DNA of 40,590 nucleotides from an uncultured Bacilli bacterium (GTDB lineage Bacteria; Bacillota_I; Bacilli_A; RF39; UBA660). The position numbers were made by a program, and so were the translations under genes. Location: NCBI GenBank assembly GCA_947598455.1, contig CANQFI010000001.1:1-40590 (forward strand), written 5' to 3'. The notes beneath the pieces are model-generated. The model did not search any database. It was not told the origin of the DNA and saw nothing but the letters and a program-made list of their open reading frames with translations. Below are positions 9,246 to 18,131 of the stretch, in pieces (the stretch's first letter is position 1; each line of letters opens with the position of its first letter).

Positions 9246-9988
9246 TCTTCATCACCGCTTTCCAGACTTAAATAAGCTACTGAAATATTATCAGTTCCTC
9301 CTCGAGCATTACTTTTTCTAATTAATTTAACAACTTGTTCTTCTATTTCTAAATCATCATCATCTAAAACTTTTTCAATTTGTTCTTTAGTAAGCATTGA
9401 AGTTAAACCATCACTACATAATAGAATACCATCGACATTTCTATCAACATCAAAGACATCTAATTCTGCTTTATCACTACTACCTAAAGCTCTCATTAAA
9501 ACATTTCTTTTAGGATGATATTTAGCTTCCTCTTCTGTTAAATCCCCAGCTGACACAAGTAGATTAACTAACGTATGATCTTTTGTAACTTTAGTTAATT
9601 TACCATTCTTTAAAACAAATCCTGAAGAATCACCAATATTACCAAATATCAAATATGTACTTGTAAGTAAAGCCATAACTGTAGTTGTCCCCATCCCTAA
9701 ACTATCAGGATGTTCCTTTGTATGATCAATAATTTCTTTATTAATTTGGCTAATATGATCCTTCATCCAATTAATAGCATCTATTTTACTACCTAAAGAA
9801 TCTACTTCCGAAAAACTCTTACCTAAATGAGTTAAAACCATTGAACTAGCTACTTCTCCAGCCCTATGTCCACCCATTCCATCAGCCACAATTAACAAAT
9901 ACTCATTATTAGCATTTTTAAGTATTGTAACTGAATCTTCATTATGATCTCTTACTTTTCCTGAATCTGTTAAATAAAATGATTTCAT
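9242..9988 (-). CDS. prpC: PP2C-type protein phosphatase, partner of PrkC
   Basis: 248 aa, one PPM/PP2C domain with all metal-site motifs: SGKVRDHNEDS, VADGMGGHRAGEVAS, GNIGDSSGF, LLCSDGLT and RGGTDNISV. It removes phosphate from Ser/Thr of PrkC and its substrates and is soluble. It overlaps both rlmN upstream and prkC downstream by ATGA, so kinase and phosphatase are made from one message. Confidence 0.95.
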   Translation of the reverse strand: MKSFYLTDSGKVRDHNEDSVTILKNANNEYLLIVADGMGGHRAGEVASSMVLTHLGKSFSEVDSLGSKIDAINWMKDHISQINKEIIDHTKEHPDSLGMGTTTVMALLTSTYLIFGNIGDSSGFVLKNGKLTKVTKDHTLVNLLVSAGDLTEEEAKYHPKRNVLMRALGSSDKAELDVFDVDRNVDGILLCSDGLTSMLTKEQIEKVLDDDDLEIEEQVVKLIRKSNARGGTDNISVAYLSLESGDEE

Positions 9989-11004
9989 GATTCCACCTCT
10001 TTACTTCTAAGTTGTCCACAAGCAGCATCTATTTTGCTACCAAATTCTTTTCTAATTGTAACATTTATTCCTTTTTTCTTTAAAATATCATAAAATTTCA
10101 TTATTTGATCTTTACTTGATCTTTTAAACTCAATATGATTAGTTTCATTATAAGGAATTAAATTAACATATACATTCATTCCTTTAAGTAAATTAGCTAA
10201 CTGAACTGCACATTCATCTTTATCATTTACTCCATCAAGCATAACATATTCTATTGTAACTCGTCTATTAGTTTTTAAAATATATTCATTTATAGTATCA
10301 ATTAATTCATGCAGTTTATACGATTTGTTAATGGGCATTAACTTACTTCTAAGTTCATCATTTGGTGCATGTAAAGATAATGCCAAATTAATCTGTAAAG
10401 TTTCATTCTGTAGTTCTTTAATCTTTGGAATAATTCCACAAGTTGATAAGGTAATATGTCTTGCTCCTATTGCAATCCCCTTTGGATCATTAATTATTTT
10501 AATAAAATCCAAAACATTATCATAATTATCTAAAGGTTCACCAATTCCCATAATAACAACACTCGAAATACGTTTTTTTATATTTTTTTCAATAAGTAAT
10601 ATCTGTTCTACCATTTCATAAGCCCCTAAATTACGCACCTTTTTAAGTCTTCCAGACTCACAAAAAGCACAACCCATATTACATCCAACTTCACTACTTA
10701 CACATACTGATAAACCATAATCATGTTGCATTAATACTGCTTCAACAAAATTACCATCAAATAATTTAAACAAATACTTTTTAACTAATTTATCTTCTTG
10801 TTTCTTAACAATATTAATCATATCAAAAGAGAAATCTTTATTTAATCTTTCTTGTAACTCTTTTTTGATATTGGTCATTTTATAAAATGAATCTACTCTA
10901 TGAGCATAAAGCCATTCAAAGACTTGCAAAGCTTTAAATTTCTTCTCTCCTATATCTATAAAATATTGTTCTAAGTCGTTTCTTTTTATTCCATATATAT
11001 TCAT
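9985..11004 (-). CDS. rlmN: Dual-specificity RNA methyltransferase RlmN
   Basis: 339 aa. A radical-SAM enzyme that makes 2-methyladenosine at A2503 of 23S rRNA and A37 of some tRNAs. It shows the CxxxCxxC cluster (GCNMGCAFCESG), MGIGEPLDNYDNV for SAM binding, LALSLHAPNDELRSKLMPIN, and the C-terminal ACGQLR holding the catalytic Cys. SD AGGTG lies 8 bases before the ATG. It is the first gene of the operon rlmN-prpC-prkC-rsgA-rpe. Confidence 0.95.
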   Translation of the reverse strand: MNIYGIKRNDLEQYFIDIGEKKFKALQVFEWLYAHRVDSFYKMTNIKKELQERLNKDFSFDMINIVKKQEDKLVKKYLFKLFDGNFVEAVLMQHDYGLSVCVSSEVGCNMGCAFCESGRLKKVRNLGAYEMVEQILLIEKNIKKRISSVVIMGIGEPLDNYDNVLDFIKIINDPKGIAIGARHITLSTCGIIPKIKELQNETLQINLALSLHAPNDELRSKLMPINKSYKLHELIDTINEYILKTNRRVTIEYVMLDGVNDKDECAVQLANLLKGMNVYVNLIPYNETNHIEFKRSSKDQIMKFYDILKKKGINVTIRKEFGSKIDAACGQLRSKEVES

Positions 11005-11023
11005 TCTATAAACACCTATTATA

Positions 11024-11032
11024 ATTATATCA
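11024..11032 (-). promoter_or_regulatory. Extended -10 promoter of the rlmN operon
   Basis: TGATATAAT on the minus strand, 20 bases before the rlmN start, in a gap of 63 bases after a terminator. No good -35 is seen; the TG extension may make up for this. Confidence 0.5.
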
Positions 11033-11052
11033 TAAAAGACAACTTTTAAAAC

Positions 11053-11081
11053 ACTAAAAAACCAACTTTAAAACGTTGGTT
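11053..11081 (-). terminator. Rho-independent terminator overlapping the stop of the membrane protein gene
   Basis: Minus-strand AACCAAC, an 8-base loop that includes the TAA stop, GTTGGTTTTTT. The gene's last codons form half of the stem. Confidence 0.8.
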
Positions 11082-11763
11082 TACTATCAAAATAATCTTC
11101 TAAAACAAATTTATTCTTTTTATGTATAATACCTATTCCATTAAATGAATTTAATACACCAAATATTGTAATAACTACAACTATTACATATTTAAATATC
11201 TCTACCGTTTCCTTATTAACTGCTTCTAAATAAACACCATTTTGAATAATAATCTTTATTTCATCTACCAAATAAAAGAAAAAAACAGCAATTAACAAAT
11301 ATAAACAAATATTTACAAAAACTACAAATATATCATAAATATAAATGTTTATCTTTCTTAAATATTTTTTTCTAAATCTTCCTCTAATAGCATTATTTAT
11401 TACCAACTTAACAATAAAACAAACGATTATTAAAGAAGAAGACAATAAAACAAAACTTCTTCTAACTGCATTATTATAATCTTCTAAAGTATACTGATCT
11501 AATTTTGTAAATAATGTAAACCTAAAGTTAGATACATTAGTACCTATAAATAATAAAATAATTAATATTAATAAAATAACTCCAATTTCTACAACTGTTT
11601 TTATACATATATCTGTTATCTTTATTTCACTTTTAATAGTATTACCATTCATTCCTACACTATCATAATCATTATATAAATTATTAGATACATTTATATA
11701 ATTCTGATTTGTTGGTTCTTTATTGATTACTTTATCAACTTTTGAGACATTTAAAAAACCCAT
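11068..11763 (-). CDS. Four-helix membrane protein of unknown function
   Basis: 231 aa. A polar N-terminal segment of about 50 residues is followed by four hydrophobic helices at about 55-76, 103-123, 142-167 and 188-210, with a positively charged loop (RGRFRKKYLRK) after the second. I recognise no family. It lies between sigE and rlmN, about where sigG sits downstream of sigE in Bacillus, and has its own extended -10 and terminator. SD TAGGAG is upstream. A sporulation link is possible only by position. Confidence 0.7.
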   Translation of the reverse strand: MGFLNVSKVDKVINKEPTNQNYINVSNNLYNDYDSVGMNGNTIKSEIKITDICIKTVVEIGVILLILIILLFIGTNVSNFRFTLFTKLDQYTLEDYNNAVRRSFVLLSSSLIIVCFIVKLVINNAIRGRFRKKYLRKINIYIYDIFVVFVNICLYLLIAVFFFYLVDEIKIIIQNGVYLEAVNKETVEIFKYVIVVVITIFGVLNSFNGIGIIHKKNKFVLEDYFDSKPTF

Positions 11764-11788
11764 CTAACCAACTCCTATTGTCCTATAA

Positions 11789-11797
11789 ATTATATCA
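11789..11797 (-). promoter_or_regulatory. Extended -10 promoter of the four-helix membrane protein
   Basis: TGATATAAT on the minus strand, 25 bases upstream of the start codon. No clear -35, as with the rlmN promoter. Confidence 0.45.
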
Positions 11798-11824
11798 TAT
11801 TTATAAATAATTTTATAGTTATAA

Positions 11825-12517
11825 TTAATCTTCTAAATGTACCTTTAACTTTTTAATAACTTTCTTTTCTATTCTCGAAATATAAGACTGGCTAATTCCT
11901 AGTATTTCAGCTACTTCTTTTTGTGTATATTCTGTACTATTATAAAGACCATACCTCATAATCATAATTTTTTTATCTCTCTCATTTAACTTTTCTAAAT
12001 AATTTTTCAGTAACTCTATATCCACTTTTTTCTCATACTCTTTATATGTTACATCTTCTGGAGTTCCCACAATATCTTCAAGATGTAACTCATTTCCTTC
12101 TGCATCATAAGTAAGTGCTTCTTCAAAGCTAATATCATTTACTCTTTTTTTATTCTTTCTTAAATACATTAATATTTCATTTGATATACATCTTGATGCA
12201 TAAGTGGCAAGTCTTATATTCTTATCTATCTTGTAGGTATTTATTCCCTTAATTAAACCTATTGAACCAATACTTACCAAATCTTCTAAAGTATCTAAAG
12301 AACTTTCATATTTCTTAGCAATAAATACTACTAATCTTAAATTATGTTCAATTAATTTATTTCTCGCCTCTATATCACCTTGTTGGGCTTTTATAAGATA
12401 TGCTATCTCTTCATCTTGTTTTAAAGGAGGCGGTAAAATATCACTGCTACCAACAAAGAAAAATTGATTATACTTATCTTTAAAAAAACTAATTATCTTT
12501 TTAATTAATTCAATCAT
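11825..12517 (-). CDS. sigE: Sporulation sigma factor pro-sigma-E
   Basis: 230 aa. The mother-cell sigma factor of early sporulation. The short amphipathic pro-sequence (MIELIKKIISFFKDKYNQFF) runs into FVGSSDILPPPL, the counterpart of the processing site region YYIGGSEALPPP in B. subtilis. Region 2 has LIEHNLRLVVFIAKKYE, DLVSIGSIGLIKGINTY and ATYASRCISNEILMYLRKN. Region 4.2 has TQKEVAEILGISQSYISRIE. The start overlaps the spoIIGA stop (ATGA), the classic gene pair. The residue matching the pro-sequence Glu of B. subtilis just before the cleavage region is Gln here. It would be inactive until cut by SpoIIGA at the sporulation septum. Confidence 0.95.
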   Translation of the reverse strand: MIELIKKIISFFKDKYNQFFFVGSSDILPPPLKQDEEIAYLIKAQQGDIEARNKLIEHNLRLVVFIAKKYESSLDTLEDLVSIGSIGLIKGINTYKIDKNIRLATYASRCISNEILMYLRKNKKRVNDISFEEALTYDAEGNELHLEDIVGTPEDVTYKEYEKKVDIELLKNYLEKLNERDKKIMIMRYGLYNSTEYTQKEVAEILGISQSYISRIEKKVIKKLKVHLED

Positions 12518-13305
12518 TTTAATCCCTCCATAACATTACTATTTATAATACAATCAATTCCATCTATAAAAAAATTCTTTTCACTTATTCCCACTAAAAA
12601 CTTATCATATATTTGACCATCTATTTCCAGTTTTAAAGCTTTAAAACAAGTTAACAATCCATGATTATTTAAAGAATTATAAGGTACATAAATAGGACTC
12701 CGTATCTTAATATCTTTAACTTTATTTTTATTAATTAAAATAATACTTCTATTACTGTATGGATCTTTAAGTTTATTACCCGTATCTAAAAAAGCATTAA
12801 CTAAAACAAAATGACTATCATCAAAATATATTTTACACTTATAATAATTACTATAATGATTCTTTAAATCTTTAAATGATAACATATATTTAAAAAAACA
12901 TAACAAAGCTAATAAAACTACTATAATATAACTTATCTTTAAGCCATCATTATTAAATAATAATCCCTTATTAGTATAACTAAATTGACTATTTAAAAAA
13001 TAAATACCTCCACCTAATAACATACTAACTAAATAAAAATAAATAATATTCTTTTTTAAATAATTAAAGTCTTTATAACCAAAAGTGACTAATAGCATAA
13101 TAATTGATACTACAAACTTATAAATTAATAACCAAATCATCTTCAATCTAAAAAAAAGTACAAATAAAGTAACACTCCCTATAAAAGAACCACCAAGTAT
13201 TCTTAGTATTTTAGTATTTCTTCTTAAAATATAATTAACACTTAAAAGTAATATTAAATCAAATATATAATTAATAATTATAACTACATCCAAATATACT
13301 TTCAT
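12514..13305 (-). CDS. spoIIGA: Pro-sigma-E processing aspartic protease SpoIIGA
   Basis: 263 aa with start ATG at 13305 (SD GGTGAT; MKVYLDVVIIINYIFD matches the family N-terminus). An in-frame extension to 13353 has no SD and runs into a terminator. About five membrane helices (residues 1-145) precede a cytosolic protease domain with the catalytic motif FLDTGNKLKDP (Asp about 174). Known role: a receptor-like membrane protease of the sporulation septum that cleaves pro-sigma-E after a forespore signal. Its place upstream of sigE and near ftsAZ matches Bacillus. It is somewhat shorter than the usual 300 residues. Confidence 0.93.
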   Translation of the reverse strand: MKVYLDVVIIINYIFDLILLLSVNYILRRNTKILRILGGSFIGSVTLFVLFFRLKMIWLLIYKFVVSIIMLLVTFGYKDFNYLKKNIIYFYLVSMLLGGGIYFLNSQFSYTNKGLLFNNDGLKISYIIVVLLALLCFFKYMLSFKDLKNHYSNYYKCKIYFDDSHFVLVNAFLDTGNKLKDPYSNRSIILINKNKVKDIKIRSPIYVPYNSLNNHGLLTCFKALKLEIDGQIYDKFLVGISEKNFFIDGIDCIINSNVMEGLK

Positions 13306-13320
13306 AATATCACCATTGCT

Positions 13321-13353
13321 AAGATAACATGAATAAATTGTGAAAAAAGTCAA
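13321..13353 (-). promoter_or_regulatory. Possible spoIIGA promoter with wide spacing
   Basis: Minus-strand TTGACT (13353-13348) and TATCTT (13326-13321) are 21 bases apart. The B. subtilis spoIIG promoter is known for an abnormally wide spacer that needs Spo0A. No clear 0A box (TGTCGAA) is visible here. The -35 lies in the T-tail of the preceding terminator, so this may be chance. Confidence 0.35.
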
Positions 13354-13378
13354 AAAAAAACGATTTTAAATCGTTTTT
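13352..13378 (-). terminator. Rho-independent terminator after the zinc-ribbon gene
   Basis: Minus-strand AAAAACGATT, a 3-base loop, AATCGTTTTT and more T. It starts right at the stop codon of the zinc-ribbon gene and isolates it from spoIIGA. Confidence 0.85.
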
Positions 13379-14267
13379 ACGTACTTGTTCCCTGTACACC
13401 ATCATCTATTTCTGAAACAATTAACATCTCTTCTAATTTAGAATATATTTCTTCATTAGTTAAATTACCATAATTTAAAATTAACATTTCTACTGTACTA
13501 TTATTAAAGAAAGCCCTATAAACTATAGTAAACGGTTTTTCATTATAAGTAGATGTAAGAATTAACCAATTAACACTGCCAATTTGTCTTTCTCCATAAT
13601 CACTAATAACATATCCTCTATCTTCCCACTGTTGTTTAACTTCATCCATTCTTTCAATATATTTTTCATAAGGATTAACATGATAAATTGATAAAACAAA
13701 TTCTACCTTTTCCGTTCTATTTTCAAAAATTAATGACTCTTCTTCTTCAGAAACAGTATAACCATCAAGTACTTTAAATTTATAACCTTCAAACTTTTTA
13801 TAAGTATCATTTTGACTAGGAGTTACTGGTTTCTCAGGAATATTAGGTTCTTCTGGATCACTAGGTTCCTCTACTTCTTCTTCATCATCACCACCAAGAA
13901 TAACTTCATTACCTGAATTAACTGTCTTAGGTTCAGGGCTTAAAACTTTTACTAATAGTACACTACAACCAATTAATAAAATTAAAGCAATTACCGCTGC
14001 TATAGCATACTTAACTTTTTCTGAACTACCACTACTTTTATTATCATTTGAACCATCCCCAAAAAAAGTTGATTGTTCGTTATTTTGTGTAGGAAAAAAG
14101 TTATCAGAATTATTAATACTATTTTTATTATTATTTAATTCATTAATTCTATCTTCAGCACTACTAAAAGGATCATTTACATAATCATGATAATCAACTA
14201 TAACACCACACACATGGCAAACAGTATCTCCAGGCCTTATTTCAGAACCACATATCTTACACTTCAT
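13377..14267 (-). CDS. Zinc-ribbon single-pass membrane protein
   Basis: 296 aa. The N-terminal zinc ribbon has four Cys (CKICG at 3-7; CHVCG at 17-21). An Asn/Ser-rich cytoplasmic linker leads to one helix (about 87-109) and an acidic Pro/Glu-rich spacer (EEVEEPSDPEEPNIPEKP). The extracellular domain of about 130 residues contains FKVLDGYTVSEEEESLIFEN. This is a common Firmicutes layout (zinc ribbon, TM, external domain) without an assigned function. It lies between ftsZ and spoIIGA with its own promoter, terminator and a strong SD (AAAGGAG). A role in division or envelope sensing is only suggested by position. Confidence 0.8.
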   Translation of the reverse strand: MKCKICGSEIRPGDTVCHVCGVIVDYHDYVNDPFSSAEDRINELNNNKNSINNSDNFFPTQNNEQSTFFGDGSNDNKSSGSSEKVKYAIAAVIALILLIGCSVLLVKVLSPEPKTVNSGNEVILGGDDEEEVEEPSDPEEPNIPEKPVTPSQNDTYKKFEGYKFKVLDGYTVSEEEESLIFENRTEKVEFVLSIYHVNPYEKYIERMDEVKQQWEDRGYVISDYGERQIGSVNWLILTSTYNEKPFTIVYRAFFNNSTVEMLILNYGNLTNEEIYSKLEEMLIVSEIDDGVQGTST

Positions 14268-14310
14268 TTCCCTACACTCCTTTCTAATAGTCTAATGTTC
14301 TACTATAAAA

Positions 14311-14319
14311 AGTATATCA
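14311..14319 (-). promoter_or_regulatory. Extended -10 promoter of the zinc-ribbon gene
   Basis: TGATATACT on the minus strand, about 44 bases upstream of the start codon; no convincing -35 hexamer. Confidence 0.45.
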
Positions 14320-14382
14320 CATCTAAATATTATTTTTACTAAAAAAAAATTAACTTAACATCTTTATTACTTATTTTAACCC

Positions 14383-14412
14383 AAAAAAAAGACGATTAAT
14401 TAATAATCATCT
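14383..14412 (-). terminator. Rho-independent terminator of ftsA-ftsZ
   Basis: Minus-strand AGATGATTA, loop, TAATCGTCT followed by eight T. The stem (one G-U pair) includes the last ftsZ codons and stop. Confidence 0.8.
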
Positions 14413-15470
14413 CTATTTCTTAAAAATGGTGGAATATCAACATTATCAAATTCATCTTCATCTCTCATATATGAAGTATTTTGTGGTAAGTCATTATCTA
14501 AACCACCACCAATTTGTTCTCTTGCATCATCAAAGCCAGTTGCAATAACTGTTACAATAACTTCATCATTTAAATTTTCGTTAATTACAGCACCAAAAAT
14601 TGTATTAATATCTGTATTAGCAGCATTTCTTACTACTTCAGCGGCATCTTCAGCTTCAAATAAAGTAAGTGAATTACCACCAGTTATATTAATAATAGCA
14701 TCAGTTGCTCCATCAATTGTAGTTTCAAGAAGTGGAGATGCAACCGCTTGTTTAGCAGCTTCGATAGCTCTATCTTCTCCAACACCAATACCTATACCAA
14801 TAATGGCATTACCTCTATTTTGCATTACTGCTTTAACATCTGCAAAGTCTAGATTTACTAAACCAGATACAGCAATTAAATCTGAAATAGATTGAACACC
14901 TCTTCTTAAAACATTATCAACTTCTTTAAACGCTTCTAAAATAGGAGTAGTTCTATCTATCATATCTCTTAAACGATCATTAGGTATAACAATAATAGTA
15001 TCAACATGTTTTTTTAGTTCTTCAAGACCAACTTCAGCTTGTTCCATCCTTTTACGGCCTTCAAATTTAAAAGGCTTTGTAACAATTGCAACAGTTAATG
15101 CACCTTGTTCTTGAGCAATCTCTGCAATTATAGGAGCAGCACCAGTACCAGTACCTCCACCTAAACCACAAGTAACAAATATCATATCAGCACCAACTAA
15201 AGCTTCTTCTATTTCCTTCTTGCTTTCCATAGCCGCTTCACGACCAATTTCTGGATTAGCACCGGCACCTAAACCTTCAGTTATACTTTTACCTATTTGC
15301 AATTTTGTTTCTGCATTACTGACATTTAAGACTTGTAAATCTGTATTAGCAACAATAAACTCTACACCGCCAACACCAGATTCAATCATACGATTAACAG
15401 CATTACATCCGCCACCGCCGACACCAATAACTTTAATCTTTGCTATCTGATCTCTTTCTAATTCTTGCAT
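14400..15470 (-). CDS. ftsZ: Cell division GTPase FtsZ
   Basis: 356 aa. The tubulin homologue that forms the division ring. It shows [12 protein letters not shown], the GTP-binding [12 protein letters not shown], the GRKRMEQAE region, NDRL and the T7 loop [12 protein letters not shown] short linker leads to the C-terminal peptide [13 protein letters not shown] that binds FtsA and SepF-type partners. The frame is open to an ATG at 15485, but those codons (ATGAGGAGG) contain the SD AGGAGG for the ATG at 15470, six bases further on; [14 protein letters not shown] is the normal N-terminus. It is translated after ftsA on the same message. Confidence 0.97.
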   Translation of the reverse strand: MQELERDQIAKIKVIGVGGGGCNAVNRMIESGVGGVEFIVANTDLQVLNVSNAETKLQIGKSITEGLGAGANPEIGREAAMESKKEIEEALVGADMIFVTCGLGGGTGTGAAPIIAEIAQEQGALTVAIVTKPFKFEGRKRMEQAEVGLEELKKHVDTIIVIPNDRLRDMIDRTTPILEAFKEVDNVLRRGVQSISDLIAVSGLVNLDFADVKAVMQNRGNAIIGIGIGVGEDRAIEAAKQAVASPLLETTIDGATDAIINITGGNSLTLFEAEDAAEVVRNAANTDINTIFGAVINENLNDEVIVTVIATGFDDAREQIGGGLDNDLPQNTSYMRDEDEFDNVDIPPFLRNRDDY

Positions 15471-15484
15471 CTTAATCCTCCTCA

Positions 15485-16723
15485 TTAACCATTAAATATG
15501 TATCCGAACAACTTACCCATAATACTATTATTTTCTTCTGCTAAAATAGTACCACTAAATTCTTGCTGTTCTTCTATTGAAAACATCGAATAATCTTTAT
15601 CTTTCAATTTAGCACTATAAGAATAATACTTAAGTAACCCCAAACAAGAGCTATACTTATTATTACGAACTCCAATTTCCATAATCTTACCAATTGACAC
15701 ATTGTTACCATAAACATCCTGCAAAGTAAGATTAAAATCTTTGAACTCCGTCAATCCTCCTGTAAATATTATATAACTTATTTCTTTTTTTGTTAAGCTA
15801 TTTATTTCTTTCTTCGTTATATTTAATATTTCTAAAAGCCTACTCATAACAACTTCACTTATTTCAAATTGATTAATAGTAATTATTTTAGAGGACTTAT
15901 CTTCTACATCAATAGTATCACTAGATTGAGCCATATTTTTATGCGCTAACGCAAAATCTTCCTTTATTCTTTTAGCTACATCTAAATACACCTTATATAT
16001 AAAAGAGATATCATTATCAATATTCTTACCACCTAAATTTAATACTTTCGAATTAGTCAAAACTCCCTTATTAAATACAGCCATTGTTGTAGTATCCTCA
16101 CCTAAATTAATAACTACACCAACTTCTTTATCATATTCCTTTGTTTTATATTCATAATAATCTCCTATTGAAGATAAAGTAATATCCACAACATCTATAC
16201 CTAATTTTTCTAAACAAGCTAAAATCGGATAAATATTCTTCTTAGGAGCTGATACCATTACACCTCTTACTGACAAAGTTTTAGAAGTAAGACCTTTAGG
16301 ATCTTTAACTATTCTATTATCATCTAAGGCAAAACTAGTTGGTATCATAGATATATATTCTAAATCACTATCTTCAACTGATTTAACCGCTTTTTGAATT
16401 ACTCTAATCACATCTTTACCATCTACTAAAAAACCTTCATTATTAATATTTATATTCCCCATAACCACAGAATAAGAAGCATCGATAGCTGGTACCGATA
16501 CAATCGTCTGACGAATTGGTAATCCTATAACTTCCTCACATTTTTGTATAACATTTTTTAATGGTATTAACAAAGCATTAGGTTCTACTACAATTCCATC
16601 TTTAACACCATTTGATTCTGCTTCAGCAACAGCTAGTATATTTAACTTTTTCTTAACTATTTCCCCAACAACAAGCTTAATAGTATCTGAGCCAACATCT
16701 AAACAAGCCATTATCTTACGCAT
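15485..16723 (-). CDS. ftsA: Cell division actin-like protein FtsA
   Basis: 412 aa. It links FtsZ filaments to the membrane. The actin-fold phosphate-1 motif is [15 protein letters not shown]. The inserted 1C domain follows ([27 protein letters not shown]). Phosphate-2 is [16 protein letters not shown], and the adenosine motif is [13 protein letters not shown]. The C-terminus ([14 protein letters not shown]) can form the amphipathic membrane-binding helix. In-frame GTG (16732), ATG (16729) and ATG (16723) are possible starts. GGAG at 16735-16732 is 8 bases from 16723, so [11 protein letters not shown] is preferred. No other division or murein gene is next to it. Confidence 0.95.
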   Translation of the reverse strand: MRKIMACLDVGSDTIKLVVGEIVKKKLNILAVAEAESNGVKDGIVVEPNALLIPLKNVIQKCEEVIGLPIRQTIVSVPAIDASYSVVMGNININNEGFLVDGKDVIRVIQKAVKSVEDSDLEYISMIPTSFALDDNRIVKDPKGLTSKTLSVRGVMVSAPKKNIYPILACLEKLGIDVVDITLSSIGDYYEYKTKEYDKEVGVVINLGEDTTTMAVFNKGVLTNSKVLNLGGKNIDNDISFIYKVYLDVAKRIKEDFALAHKNMAQSSDTIDVEDKSSKIITINQFEISEVVMSRLLEILNITKKEINSLTKKEISYIIFTGGLTEFKDFNLTLQDVYGNNVSIGKIMEIGVRNNKYSSCLGLLKYYSYSAKLKDKDYSMFSIEEQQEFSGTILAEENNSIMGKLFGYIFNG

Positions 16724-16752
16724 CTTCATCACTCCATATTATACTAAAGTTA

Positions 16753-16781
16753 ATTATACCCTAATATTTTAGAGTTTTCAA
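16753..16781 (-). promoter_or_regulatory. Sigma-A-type promoter of ftsA-ftsZ
   Basis: TTGAAA (16781-16776), a 17-base spacer and TATAAT (16758-16753) on the minus strand, about 30 bases before ftsA. Confidence 0.8.
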
Positions 16782-16813
16782 CAAAATGAAGAAATATTAT
16801 CAGACATTAAGCC

Positions 16814-16841
16814 AAAAAAAAGTAATCAATAATGATTACTT
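16814..16841 (-). terminator. Rho-independent terminator of infC-rpmI-rplT
   Basis: Minus-strand AAGTAATCA, a 4-base loop, TGATTACTT followed by T residues, overlapping the rplT stop. Confidence 0.9.
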
Positions 16842-17366
16842 AATAGCTTCTAGTAATTCAGCCTTTTTCATTGAAGTATAATTTTCAATTCCTTTATCTT
16901 TAGCTACTTCCTTTAATTCAGAAATAGTCATTTTAGAATAATCCTTATCTTCAACTTTTTCTTCTACCTTTTTAGTTTCTTTTACTTCTTTTTTAGGAGC
17001 AACTGTTTTTCCTTCTAAAGCATCTTTAGAAATTTTAACTAAATCAGTAAATGCCTTAGGATCATCAATAGCAATAGTACTTAACATTTTTCTATTAACT
17101 TCAACACCTGCTTTATTTAAACCATTAATAAATTTAGAATAACTGATATCATTTTCACGACAAGCAGCATTAATTCTTTGAATCCATAACTTTCTAAAGT
17201 TTCTCTTATTTTGTTTTCTATCCCTAAATGCATAAACACCACTATGGAATGTTTGTTCTTGAGCAGTTTTAAATAATCTATGTTTAGAACCAAAATAACC
17301 TTTAGCTGCTTTTAATACTTTTCTTCTTCTATTTTTGGCTACACTTCCACCTTTAACTCTTGTCAT
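16836..17366 (-). CDS. rplT: Ribosomal protein L20 with extra C-terminal Rho_N/SAP-like domain
   Basis: 176 aa against a usual length of about 118. Residues 1-116 are a normal L20 ([58 protein letters not shown]), a 23S rRNA-binding protein needed early in 50S assembly. A charged linker ([18 protein letters not shown]) then leads to a small helix-turn-helix unit, [20 protein letters not shown] followed by [11 protein letters not shown]. This is the pattern of the Rho N-terminal/SAP fold that binds nucleic acid. The fusion is in frame with a terminator directly after it, so it is not a sequencing artefact of the end. In Bacillus L20 represses its own operon through the leader. Confidence 0.93.
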   Translation of the reverse strand: MTRVKGGSVAKNRRRKVLKAAKGYFGSKHRLFKTAQEQTFHSGVYAFRDRKQNKRNFRKLWIQRINAACRENDISYSKFINGLNKAGVEVNRKMLSTIAIDDPKAFTDLVKISKDALEGKTVAPKKEVKETKKVEEKVEDKDYSKMTISELKEVAKDKGIENYTSMKKAELLEAIK

Positions 17367-17387
17367 TTTGAACTTCTCCTCTCTCTA

Positions 17388-17582
17388 CTAGATAAAGTCT
17401 TTTAGACGTCTAGTATCTCCTTTACTTAATACACCTTTTATTCTTCTTTGTCTAACAGCTTTAGCTGAATCTTTTCCAGTAATATGATTACCATTAGATT
17501 TTTTATAAACCAATTCTCCATTTTTTTTAGCTTTTAATACTTTACTAGATGCTTTATGTGTCTTTTGTTTACATTTTCCCAT
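17388..17582 (-). CDS. rpmI: Ribosomal protein L35
   Basis: 64 aa, very basic, the normal size. It shows KTHKASSKVLKAKKNGEL, GNHITGKDSAKAVRQRR and the C-terminal VLSKGDTRRLKDFI pattern of L35. It is a component of the 50S subunit. It lies between infC and rplT with gaps of about 22-24 bases, the universal order. Confidence 0.95.
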   Translation of the reverse strand: MGKCKQKTHKASSKVLKAKKNGELVYKKSNGNHITGKDSAKAVRQRRIKGVLSKGDTRRLKDFI

Positions 17583-17606
17583 AATTTACTTCCTCTTTCT
17601 AAAATA

Positions 17607-18131
17607 TTATTTTTTTGGTGCTAAAAGCATAATCATTGTACGACCTTCCAATTTAGGTTGAGATTCAATAATAGATACGTCACTTAATTCCTCAGCAAAT
17701 CTCATCATAACATCTTTTCCTAATTCTGGACGATCAATTCTACGACCTTTAAATCTAATCGTAACTTTTATCTTATGACCTTTAACTAAATAATCATAAG
17801 CATTTCTCTTACGAGTATTAAAGTCATGAATATCAATATTAGGACTTAATTGATATTCCTTCACATCTTTATTACTTTCTCTTTGTTTCTTTTGTGATTC
17901 TTTAAGTTTCTTTTGCTTTTCATAACGATATTTATTATAATCCATAATCTTTCCAACCGCTGGCACAGAATTACCACTCATTAAGACTAAATCTAAACCA
18001 GCATAATTGGCTAAAGTTAAAGCGTCATCTAACTTTTTAACACCCATTTGTTCTCCATTAGGACCAATTACCATTAATTCTGCAACCTTAATTTGATTAT
18101 TGATTAACATATCATTCTTATCTTTTGCCAA
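17607..18131 (-). CDS. infC: Translation initiation factor IF-3
   Basis: 174 aa. It binds the 30S subunit, blocks early joining of 50S and checks start-codon pairing. The N-domain has NNQIKVAELMVIGPNGEQMG and GLDLVLMSGNSVPAVGKIMD; a Lys-rich linker helix follows; the C-domain has KEYQLSPNIDIHDFNTRKRN, VKVTIRF-like KIKVTIRFKGR and IESQPKLEGRTMIMLLAPKK. The start is TTG at 18131 with SD GGAGGTG seven bases upstream. Rare start codons are typical of infC and serve autoregulation. An internal ATG at codon 8 has no SD. Confidence 0.95.
   Translation of the reverse strand: MAKDKNDMLINNQIKVAELMVIGPNGEQMGVKKLDDALTLANYAGLDLVLMSGNSVPAVGKIMDYNKYRYEKQKKLKESQKKQRESNKDVKEYQLSPNIDIHDFNTRKRNAYDYLVKGHKIKVTIRFKGRRIDRPELGKDVMMRFAEELSDVSIIESQPKLEGRTMIMLLAPKK

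Noticed and set aside
15220..15450. Plus-strand open frame opposite ftsZ
   Set aside because: It is the antisense shadow of conserved ftsZ codons, with no SD and no family pattern.
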